Shown here piece after piece: positions 35,678 through 44,593 of a DNA stretch of 64,000 nucleotides. This DNA comes from Sindora glabra (taxonomy: Eukaryota; Streptophyta; Magnoliopsida; Fabales; Fabaceae). Positions within the stretch are counted from its first letter, which is position 1; every line of letters starts with the position of its first letter. A program made the translations under genes and the position numbers. The notes under the pieces are model-generated. The model did not search any database. It was not told the DNA's origin and saw only the letters and a program-made list of their open reading frames with translations. The stretch lies in the NCBI GenBank assembly GCA_020226215.1, contig CM035229.1, forward strand, positions 85,391,343 through 85,455,342, read 5' to 3'.

Positions 35678-36360
35678 TTGATAACTAGCCAGTAGGAAGA
35701 CCAGATTTGAAAGCTTCCAAATGGAGAACGGACAAGCAAAATAACCATAAGAAAAAGGAGAAAAAACCATATAAAAAATGCAGATCTGGTGAAAGATATG
35801 TACAAAAGAGGGTAATACCTACAAAGACTGCTTGCACAATTGCTCCCTATGGCTTCCCTTCCTTCAATCAAACGTGTTCTTTCATGCTTGGAACTCAATA
35901 GGTGCATAATGTTAAGATAGTAGCAAAAAGAAGATAGAAGAAAGGACTACAAATACACATTTTTCAGCTGCAAGATTGGGTTGTTTGTTTGAAGATGGAT
36001 GTCAGCATATGGAACACAATAACAAAATGGACTTCTCCTTTCTTTTCTCCCTTGGTGAAGGGAGAATTTTTTGTATAGTGCCCATCACATTTTCCATCTA
36101 GTTTTCTTTTCTCCTTTATATTCTTCAGGTTTCCAAATAAGAGAATTTGCCATTTTCTCTCCTATTTTTTGCTTGGCATTTTTCCCCTTTTATATTCCAT
36201 ACATATAAATAGGGCATTAAAGTCATTCTTTATTTTTTATATCATATTTTTTATAAAAATATTACCTTAAACTATAACATATAAAATTTAAATTTTTATT
36301 TAATAAAATATGATATAAATAACTAAATAAATAAATTAAATAAAGTATTAATACTAATTT
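35678..36360. other. No gene; PIF-like terminus at 36000-36200
   Basis: Read on the minus strand, 36200 to 35990 resembles the left terminal region of the PIF element at 22850-23050 (GGAGAGAAAATGGCAAAT, GAAAACTAGATGGAAAATGTGATGGGC). It may be the right end of a second PIF-type element whose left end is at 28245, with copia B nested inside. No coding sequence is seen. Confidence 0.5.
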
Positions 36361-37291
36361 CTTTTTTTTAGTAAAGAATAGGCTATACAACACTACAAAA
36401 TAGCCAATCTAGGATCACATGATCCCATCATGTTTGCCAAAATTAATAGAAAGCAAGAACCAAGAGGATTATAAAACTCCAAAAATAGAGCATGTAATGA
36501 TCAAGTTGAATGAGCTAGATCTGCCAGAAAGTTGGCTACCTTATTGGCTTCTTTGCATGAGTGAGAAATTTTAATTACCAAATCTCTCTTTATTAAGGAG
36601 TGGATGACAAAAATCATGGGGCTATAAAAGTAAGTTCTATCATATCTTTACAACTAGCTTAACTACAATTATTGAATACAACTCAAAATGGATTTTATTC
36701 CAACTTCTCTCTCAAGCCAATCGAAGACCAATGAGCAAACTCCATAACTTAGATAGCACTATGGAGCAACCAAGCCAGTAGCAAAATCCTAACATCCATG
36801 CCCTTAAACTATCTTTAAAGCAACCTTCACAACCAGCTTTCTAACCTTGAAGGGAGCTGTTAGTATTACACTTAATCCAATCTGCTACTGGAAGAGACTA
36901 GCTGATTATTCAAACCAACTTTAAAAGCTGTTTCTATAAAGCTTTCTGCATCAGCCAGCAGGATTAGAGTTCTTTCACATATAATTGCACTATGAAAAGA
37001 ATATGATATATGCTCTCAGAAATATAATGGAAGACCAGCTTGTTTCGAATGAGCCAAATCTGTCATATGATAAAACCAAAAATCATAGGCCAAGAAAAGT
37101 TGGAGTGTTTTCCAAGATTGTTTGTTAGGTTCTATAGCAGCCAGTCCTGCAATGATATAGAAAAGAAAATATGCTTATATCTCATGTGAATTACTAATAG
37201 CTAGAGGTTTTGTAAAGTAGGGTAGTACTAGATAAAATGTAAGTTGGTTTCACTATTAACACTACATGTCGTGATTTTTATTTGTCAGTAC
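36361..37291 (-). mobile_element. LINE (non-LTR retrotransposon) 3' fragment
   Basis: The minus strand encodes, at about 36600-36500, IKISHSCKEANKVANFLADL, the C-terminal part of a plant LINE/RVT_3 RNase H domain (the conserved H...N.VAD.LA signature). Upstream, WKTLQLFLAYDFWFYHMTDL at 37115-37055 resembles the cysteine/tryptophan-rich region before it. A T run at 36361-36369 fits an A tail at the 3' end. Many stops; the element is 5'-truncated and ends where the gypsy LTR begins. Confidence 0.65.
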
Positions 37292-38894
37292 TGTTACGTG
37301 TGAAATGGTTATCAATTAGCGCAAGTGCACACTGTCGTAAGCAAGTAATAAAGTGATAAGAAAGTATCGTTCCCACGAGGATTGTTTCACTAAGTACCAA
37401 AATTAATAATCCTAACACTATTTGGCAAATCGATTAAGTTGGATTTGAAGCAATTAAATAAAGATGTATGCAGAAAATATTTAAAGTAAATATGAATGCA
37501 ATGGAGTAAAGATAAATATGACTAAAAGACCTAGGGATCAGACTTCACTTAATAACTTCGGATTGAATCATCTATCTACACTAATCCAATTTTACTCCCT
37601 TGATTGATAGTCGAGTTTCCCTAAATTAATTACTAGCCTCTTCCAAGGTCAAGTAATTCTATAATTAATTGGAATTCACTATATTCCTATGTGAACTACA
37701 ACAACTAATCATGCATTAGGATTTATGGAACTCATTAAGACTACATAAACCATATGAATATATTCCTATTTCATATGCAATTTACGGTTTTAATTATAGG
37801 ATCCACACACATGTATCTCCTTCCGGTCTCAACATGCATATTGAGTTCATTCCAAAGGTAGCTAATCAATCGAAAGCATTAAGAGCAATAATTAAAACTA
37901 AATCTAGGAAATAAAATCAAAATTAGTTTCAATAGACTAGAATTCAATCCGTTATTATCAAGTTACGCCATCACCCTAGGAAGATAAAAAATTAGAACAT
38001 AATGAAATTAAAAACAAACATAAAATAAAAATAACATCACATTCATAAATATAATTACAAATGCATGAGAATAGAAAAGCTATCCATCCATTAGGAGGTA
38101 GAACCGTCCTTGTAGGAGGAGAACATAAGGATACAATTACAAATGCATGAAAATGAAAATAATTATCCATCCATTAGGAGGTAGAACCATCCTTGTAGGA
38201 GGCATACAAGAACTAAAAATTGCATGAACTAAACTACTATCTAAGATGCATGAATGAATGATTCAATGCTTGCAAATGCTCTCTCCAAGATGCCTTTTCT
38301 CAGCTGATCCCCTTGCTATTTATAGATGAATGGGTGCAAGAATTTCAACTTGCCAAGCCACCAATCTTGACTACTAGCCATAATCTTTGACCTCGGAGCA
38401 ACCATATTTCAGCGTTTTTGCTAACTTTTGACACTTAAATCGGTGGATTCACGCATTTTAGTGTTCATCAAAGTTGTAGCCGTGGATGTAAGCTTTCAAA
38501 TGGCGGCAGGAGCTCCTAACTTTGAAATTTCTAGCTCAAGTTATGATCAGATTGGTAGTCAAAGGTCAGATTCCGCCAGAACCACTGTTTTATCTTCCAA
38601 GCAGAATTTGAGATCCTTAGATCCCGAACTGGGCTTTTCTTTAAACATGAAAGTTTTAGGGCTTCTTCTTAGCTTTCCATCCATATAAAGAACAGCCCAA
38701 TCGGACATCCAGAACTCCAGATATGGCCTAAAACCTGAAACAGTGTCAGATTACAGCATTATTTAAAATATTTGATTTCATTTCAAATTCAAGATCCATT
38801 CACCAAATGCAACTAAATTTATTTAATTTAACAAGATAACATCCAAAAATGCATCATACAAGGGAAAATAAATATGTAAATATTTTACGTATCA
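37292..38894 (-). repeat. Gypsy element 3' LTR
   Basis: TGTTACGTGTGAAATGG ... TTTTACGTATCA. It contains an imperfect direct duplication of about 105 bp (38050-38205; both copies contain ATCCATCCATTAGGAGGTAG) shared with the other LTR. The 86-codon plus-strand frame at 38428 is antisense to the element and unsupported. Confidence 0.95.
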
Positions 38895-38910
38895 AATTCC
38901 CCCACACTTA
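38895..38910 (-). other. Gypsy polypurine tract
   Basis: TAAGTGTGGGGGAATT on the minus strand, directly before the 3' LTR. Confidence 0.85.
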
Positions 38911-40318
38911 GCTTTTGGACGTCCTCGGACAAACACAAAATAAAAGAAAACTAATACTAATGCTAATGTTAGTACTAATCTACCCATGAGATAGTTAGAA
39001 AAACATAAGAAAGATTATTAAAGTACAAAGATATCATAGCATTCATGAATCAACAAATCTTGACATATAAAATCAAAAGAAATTGCAACTTCATTTGAGA
39101 AGGATTGAATCAGATTGATATAATCACTGGAACTCTTCCTCTCTCAAATGTTTATTGGCAAGTGTTTCACTCAAATTCATCCTATTAAAGATTGCACTAC
39201 CATAGGCTTGCATAAATTCTCAATCTCCACTACCTGATTTACATGCACACTTCAAATCAAAAGGTCTTATTAAGGGTTGTAATGAGGCCAAGGTAAAGGA
39301 AAGATAAAACAGGGTTATGAAAGGCTGAAGTAAGGAGAGAAATTAATAGAGCAATTACAACATGGGTAATCTCTAAATAATTTTATCTTAACATAGCAGC
39401 CCACGATTCTCATCAATTTCTCTCTTTTTCTTTTTTTTTTTTTATTTTTATTTTTATTTTTATTTAGTTTTTCTTTTTTTTTTTCTTTTTTCTCTTTTTT
39501 TTTTTTGAATAAAAACCCTCGCAACTTTGAAGTTAATAATACATATTCCCCCACACTTTGTCAAAAACCCATTTTTCAAAAATTCAAATGCTCTACTAAT
39601 CCCTAGGGTTAAGTAAAGACAATTGATATTTCATTAAATGACATATTAATAGGTTAAAGCAAAGAAACGGTTAATCAGGCTCAAAGGGGTTTATCAATGG
39701 TAAAACTGCAGGGTTGGCTATTTAGTTCAAACTAAGGAAAAAAAAAAATGCCTTTATCATATCTGAGTATGCATGTAAATTGTAATCTCAACCAGATTTC
39801 ATGCAAGTTCTAGAGTGACAACTTAACAGGTGAATATCACACGCAAGAAATATAATATTAATTCAACAAATAGGCTCAAAATCTCACGGTTAGAGGTTTC
39901 CAACTCAATCCAACTCAAAATCCATTGCAAAATCTATCAATCCTAAGAAGTAAGAAAGTTGTTCAATCATGCTATGAAATCTTTTAAAATTATTGAAAAG
40001 AACCTAATAAGCAGGAAAATATATATATATTTTTTTTAATAATTTTTTTTTTTTTTTTTAGGATGCGTATCAAGAGTAAAAAGCTCTTTACTCGGCCATC
40101 CCCCCCCCCTTTTTTTTTTATAATGAATCTCATGGTTCTACTACCAAAATATCCTACAAAGTAAAAATTTTTTTTTTTTTTTATTATCCCCACACTTAAT
40201 GTAGACATTGTCCCCAATGTTTTCAGTAGGTTAGCAAAAAGGGTTTATTAAAAGGAAATGCATAAGCAACACACATATAACAGAAATTTTGGGAGTAAAA
40301 CCATAAGAGTAAAGAAAG
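38911..40318 (-). other. Gypsy 3' untranslated region with low-complexity tracts
   Basis: No conserved ORF. Long T-rich tracts (39420-39510, 40020-40060, 40110-40185) and a C run (40100-40109). On the minus strand three AAGTGTGGGG-type polypurine motifs occur: at 40190-40200 (with GGGGACAATGTCTAC just upstream), at 39547-39557, and at the true LTR border 38898-38910. Confidence 0.7.
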
Positions 40319-40996
40319 TTACAACCGGAGAGTGGTGTCTGGCTCATGCGTCTGACTGCTGGTTGGAGATTGCCAATCTATCTTTTTCACTAAAGGATCT
40401 GGTTGATGTGTATAGCTTTGTAGTTGGTCAATCAGCTGATCAGCAGTTGAGGCAGACATTATTGCACGGCGAGTCGCTTGGGGTATGAATCCTTGTTCCA
40501 TAGCTTGATCTAAAAAAGACAGCAAACTATCATAAAAACCATTAACATTCAATAAACCTACTGGCTTCTGATGAAAGTTCAAGTTAATCCAATATGCAAT
40601 GCTAGAAATTCCATCTAATGCTTCTAAACCACCAGGTAAAGCAATAAAGGCTTGAGCAGTGTAAAGCATGCATCCCATACGTTGAGGCAAGTTTGAAACC
40701 TTTACTGTTTTACCGATGGCGTTTTTCTTATCATCTAAACCATTCACAAGGATACTCAGTATTTTGCTTCCTCCAGTGTTGGCAGAAATTGCTGCACTTC
40801 CTTTTAAGCTATGAAGCCCTCCTCCATACACACAGGCAATCTTTCTAGCAGCTAATGCATGACCAAGTTCAGTTGCTGCTACAAGAAATTCTACATTCTT
40901 TCCAGCAAAAGATTCACCAAAAACACAGATAGATTTAAATCTACATTTTGATGGTTTCTCAACCTTTTCCTCTTCTTTACTCTTACCTTTAGACAT
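40319..40996 (-). CDS. LOG-like (LONELY GUY) cytokinin-activating enzyme homologue captured by the retrotransposon
   Basis: An intact 225-residue frame, intronless, although plant LOG genes have several introns. LOG enzymes release active cytokinin from its riboside monophosphate in the cytosol. The Rossmann-like LOG fold is recognisable: FKSICVFGESFAGKN (residues 20-34), ARKIACVYGGG (50-60), NLPQRMG with the catalytic Arg at 106, AFIALPGG (116-123), KPVGLLNVNGFYDSLLSFLD (144-163) and GFIPQATRRAIMSA. The signature PGGxGTxEE is changed to PGGLEALDG, so Thr and both Glu are lost. The GGGxxGLMG loop reads GGGLHSLKG. Catalysis is therefore doubtful; binding or interference is possible. It lies 325 bp downstream of the zinc-finger ORF on the same strand. 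Acceptor-like sites end at 41210 and 41158. Absence of introns suggests capture from mRNA. Confidence 0.85.
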   Translation of the reverse strand: MSKGKSKEEEKVEKPSKCRFKSICVFGESFAGKNVEFLVAATELGHALAARKIACVYGGGLHSLKGSAAISANTGGSKILSILVNGLDDKKNAIGKTVKVSNLPQRMGCMLYTAQAFIALPGGLEALDGISSIAYWINLNFHQKPVGLLNVNGFYDSLLSFLDQAMEQGFIPQATRRAIMSASTADQLIDQLQSYTHQPDPLVKKIDWQSPTSSQTHEPDTTLRL

Positions 40997-41321
40997 TTTG
41001 CAAAGTGTGACTGCTGAAATGCATCTTTATAATACAAAGCAGAAACAAAGAAATCACGCAAATCAGACAATATCAGAAAAATGCTGTGCAAAACTGACAA
41101 GTGTAATAATGGCGTGAATAAAGTAGAATACGGAATGTAAGGAAAGTCAAAAAGTTGCTGAAAAGGTAAACTTAAAAAGAAGAGAAATGTACATAAAGTC
41201 AAAAAGCAGCTGTAAAGATAAAAAGATAAAGGAAAAGTAAAGTAGACAAATATGTACAGTAGTTATGATTGTGGCTCACATCTTCCTCTGATTTTTCGTT
41301 CAGTAACGGCTTAAACGGCTT

Positions 41322-41870
41322 CTATGAGCCGAGGATTTGCTTCCCATCCAATTTTCTTATAAACTGGCAAACAGGGTCTTTTACAGTCAGATCCCCAAGA
41401 CTGTAGCGCTCCTTTTCTGTATGGAATAAGTTCATTAAATCAAGAAGAACAACATGAACATCTCCGCTAGGATGCGTCTCAAGAGTCTGAATAATATTAT
41501 CCAATGACTCTTTACTCAGTCCATCCTTTATGAATCGGATTTTGTCCTCTCGATTTACTGAAATCATTCCTTTACTCCTACAGAGCCTATTACAGTTCCA
41601 CCTTGCACACTTATGACAGACTCTCATTCTTTTAGCTCTTCTCTTTTTAGAGTAAGAACTTCTTCCCATACCTGGCATACGTTTAACAAATGATTCATGA
41701 AACTCACCTGCTAAACGTACCTTAGCTTCAATAATCCAACGTATGTCCTCGGGAAGACCCAAACGCTTAAATGCCCTCATTCTTTCAAGTCGACAGTTGT
41801 AGATTTTCCTGAGCACATCTTTGGGAAAAGTAGGGAATTTGCTCTTAAGCTTTACAAGGCATTCCTCCAT
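41322..41870 (-). CDS. Basic zinc-finger protein resembling carlavirus cysteine-rich nucleic-acid-binding protein
   Basis: An intact 182-residue frame, ATG at 41870, 150 bp after gag-protease. Residues 67-83 are GMGRSSYSKKRRAKRMR, a Gly/Ser turn followed by an arginine/lysine-rich, NLS-like stretch. Directly after it is a CX2CX4CX3C cluster (C85, C88, C93, C97). The order GxGRSxY, KRRA, Cys cluster is the signature I associate with the small cysteine-rich nucleic-acid-binding proteins (silencing suppressors) of carlaviruses. The N-terminal part (FPKDVLRKIYN) and the C-terminal 80 residues (with HVVLLDLMNLFH) have no match I know. A candidate splice acceptor (CACAATTTCAG) ends at 41888, so a spliced subgenomic RNA is possible. 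Alternatives: an unrelated plant C4 zinc finger or a lineage-specific retrotransposon ORF. The viral link needs a profile search. Confidence 0.6.
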   Translation of the reverse strand: MEECLVKLKSKFPTFPKDVLRKIYNCRLERMRAFKRLGLPEDIRWIIEAKVRLAGEFHESFVKRMPGMGRSSYSKKRRAKRMRVCHKCARWNCNRLCRSKGMISVNREDKIRFIKDGLSKESLDNIIQTLETHPSGDVHVVLLDLMNLFHTEKERYSLGDLTVKDPVCQFIRKLDGKQILGS

Positions 41871-41958
41871 GATGAAAATGATGAAAGCTGAAATTGTGAG
41901 TGAAAAATGCTGTGCGATGTGTGCTTAAATAAGAAAAGAAATGAGAAGAGAAAGAAAT

Positions 41959-41976
41959 CTTGGGTTGCCTCCCAAG
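41959..41976 (-). other. Conserved inverted repeat of Athila/Tat elements
   Basis: CTTGGG-TTGCCT-CCCAAG is a perfect 6-bp stem. On the minus strand it reads CTTGGGAGGCAACCCAAG, preceded by GACGTTAAAGAAGGGCGG. The GGGAGGCAACCCAA phrase is widespread in plant gypsy elements of this lineage, downstream of pol. Its presence right after gag-protease suggests the pol deletion ends just before it. Confidence 0.6.
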
Positions 41977-42019
41977 CAGCCGCCCTTCTTTAACGTCTTT
42001 AGCTAGACAAAGTCCTAAC

Positions 42020-42040
42020 CTATTGCTTTATTCTCTTTTC

Positions 42041-42071
<31 letters not shown>

Positions 42072-44467
42072 TTTCTTTTATACTTACCAGCTGGCTCCTC
42101 GAGCATGATGACAGTCTTGATGGTCTTGAATGCACTGTCATTGTATTCTTTCAATCTTTGCCTGTGGTTTACCTCAAGACAATTAATCTGCTTCAGGATT
42201 TTAGAATCAGTAGACTTTGATGCATCAACCATTCCTACCACTAATGGTTCTTCTGTGCAAGTTTCATGCATTACATCTTTCATGCAATTGGTCAATGTGT
42301 CTACTCTGTAACAGATATTATCATCATATGGAAAAGCTTTAAAAATATTAAAAGATACTTGATCATTTTGAACCTGTAAAGTTAGCTTTCCCTTCTGCAC
42401 ATCAATTAGAGCTCGTCCAGTTGCAAGAAATGGTCTCCCAAGAATAATAGGAATTTCTTGGTCTTCTTCCATGTCAAGTACTATGAAATCTGCTGGGAAG
42501 ATGAATTTATCAACTTTTACTAGCACATCTTCAAGGACTCCACGTGAATACTTTATTGAACGATCTGCTAGCTGCAGTGACACGGTAGTTGGTTTCACTT
42601 CTCCCAATCCCAGCTTCTTGTAGATGGATAATGGCATCAAATTCACACTTGCACCAAGGTCACATAAGGCTTTTTCAAATTCACACTCTCCAATGGTACA
42701 GGGTATGCAGAAACTCCCAGGATCTTTAAGCTTTGGTGGTAGTTTCTTTTGGAGAATTGCACTACACTCTTCAGTTAAGGCTACAGTTTCAAAATCTTCC
42801 AGTTTGCGTTTCTTTGATAAAATCTCCTTTATAAACTTCGCATAACTGGGCATTTGGGCTAAAGTTTCAGCAAATGGGATGTTGATATGCAACTTTTTAA
42901 ACACCTCCAGAAATTCTTCTAGCTTAGCTTTCACCAATCTTTGAGGAAATGGAATTGGTGGAACATATGGTGGAGGATTATCTGGAAAAGTCATTCTTCC
43001 TGGAATTACCTCATCTTCTTTCTGAGCTTCTTCATTTTTCTTCCTTGGTTCTAGCTCATTTAACAGCTTCCCACTCCTTAATGAAACAGCCATTACTTGC
43101 TCTCTAGGATTTCTTTCAGTGTCGCTGGGTAAAGTACCTGGTTGTCTGGAATTCAGCATACTTGCAATTTGGCCCATTTGCGCCTCCAGATTTTTTATTG
43201 AGGTTGCTTGAGTTTGCATGATTGTTTCATGATTCTTGAGTGTAGCTTCTGTTCTAGCCATGAATTGAGAAGTATTCATGGTTAGTTGAGTCAATGCTTC
43301 TTCTAAATTCGCATTTGGTTGTGGTGGTGATTGCTGAATTTGCTGTTGATAATTCCCTTGAGGTTTGAACACATTCTGATTACTCCTCCACCCTAGATTA
43401 GGGTGGTTTCTCCATCCTGGATTGTATGTGTTCGAGAAGGGATTATTTTGATTATTTTGATTCCCCACATAGTTGGCTTGTTCAAGTTGAGAAGGAATGA
43501 ATGGATTTCCTTCTTGGCATTGTGTGCTCATGTGAGGGCCTCCACATAAATCACAAGCATCTGCAGGAGTTCTGATTGCATTTGCTTGAGCTGTTAATGA
43601 ACTCACTTGCTTGGATAAAGAGGTGACTTGAGAAGACAAAGTGGTTAGAATGTCTAGCTCATGGACTCCAAGTGCTTTCTTTGAAGTGTTGCGTTCAGAA
43701 GGCCATTGGTAAGCATTTGCTGCCATTTCTTCCAACAGCTCCATAGCAGCTTCGATGCTTTTTCCCATTAATGATCCACCAGCTGCAGCATCTACAAGTG
43801 TTCTGGTAGCATTAGACAATCCATTATAGAAAGTCTGCAACTGTAGCCAATCTGGTAGCCCATGATGAGGACATCTTCTTAGCAGCTCCTTGTATCTTTC
43901 CCATGCTTCATAAAGGCTTTCCATGTCATGTTGGGTGAATGAAGCAATTTCATTCCTCATTTTTGCAGTTTTAGCTGGAGGAAAGAATTTTGCTAGGAAT
44001 TTTTGTGCCAATATGTTCCATGTAGTGATGCTCCCAACTGGTAAAGAGTGTAACCAGCTTTTAGCCTTATCCCTAAGTGAGAAAGGGAAGAGTCGCAACC
44101 TTATGGCATCATCAGAAACGCCATTATGCTTGAATGTATCACAGATTTCCAAAAAACTGGCTATATGTGCATTCGGATCTTCTATTGGAGAACCTCCAAA
44201 TTGATTTGCTTGCATCATTTGAATTATGGCTGGCTTGATCTCAAAGTTGTTGGCTGGTACAGGTGGTCTCCTGATTCCAGAAATGGTATCCATGATTGTT
44301 GGTGTGGCATAGTCACGGAGTGCTTTGGTGTCTTGTTCTTCTCTGAAATCTGCCATTGCTTCACCTTGATCTACAGTTGATTGCTTCTGTATCTTTCGAT
44401 TCCTTCGACAAGTTCTCTCGATCTCAAAATCAAATAGCAGTGGCTCAGCAACTTTTGATCTGGTCAT
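42020..44467 (-). CDS. Athila/Tat-type gag-protease polyprotein
   Basis: An intact 815-residue frame. The frame continues upstream to 44617 inside the LTR, but I choose the ATG at 44467 because it gives MTRSKVAEPLLFDFEIERT, the usual Athila gag start. Gag core: FEIKPAIIQMMQANQFGG, LRLFPFSLRDKAKSWLHSLP, LAKFFPPAKTAKMRNEI. A knuckle CDLCGGPHMSTQC follows, then a Gln/Asn-rich linker. The aspartic protease has CDLGASVNLMPLSIYKKLGL (active D-L-G-A) and the flap region IPIILGRPFLATGRALID. It ends, where reverse transcriptase should begin, with a Lys/Arg tail encoded by a hexamer repeat. It would form the particle coat and process it, but cannot copy RNA. Confidence 0.93.
42030..42080 (-). repeat. 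(TTTTTC)n microsatellite at the pol-deletion junction
   Basis: The minus-strand AAAAAG repeat encodes the alternating Lys-Arg tail of gag-protease. It sits exactly where reverse transcriptase coding sequence is missing, so slippage or recombination here may mark the deletion. Confidence 0.85.
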
Positions 44468-44570
44468 ACACTGGAACAAACCTGAAAAGAGAAAAGAAAC
44501 ACCAAAAAAATGTAAAATACAAACCAAATTAGGATTAAGATTACTTGGTATTGATATTAATGATAACAAT

Positions 44571-44587
44571 CCCCGGCAACGGCGCCA
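44571..44587 (-). other. Gypsy primer-binding site (tRNA-Asp type)
   Basis: The minus strand reads TGGCGCCGTTGCCGGGG, complementary to the 3' end of plant tRNA-Asp, as in Athila-type elements. It lies six bases from the LTR. Confidence 0.88.
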
Positions 44588-44593
44588 AAAACT

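Noticed and set aside
35653..35907. 84-residue minus-strand ORF overlapping the copia B LTR end and its flank
   Set aside because: It spans a transposon boundary and has no recognisable motif.
38428..38688. 86-residue plus-strand ORF, repeated almost identically at 45733-45993
   Set aside because: Both copies lie in the gypsy LTRs, antisense to the element, so the duplication reflects LTR identity rather than a conserved gene. No domain is recognisable.
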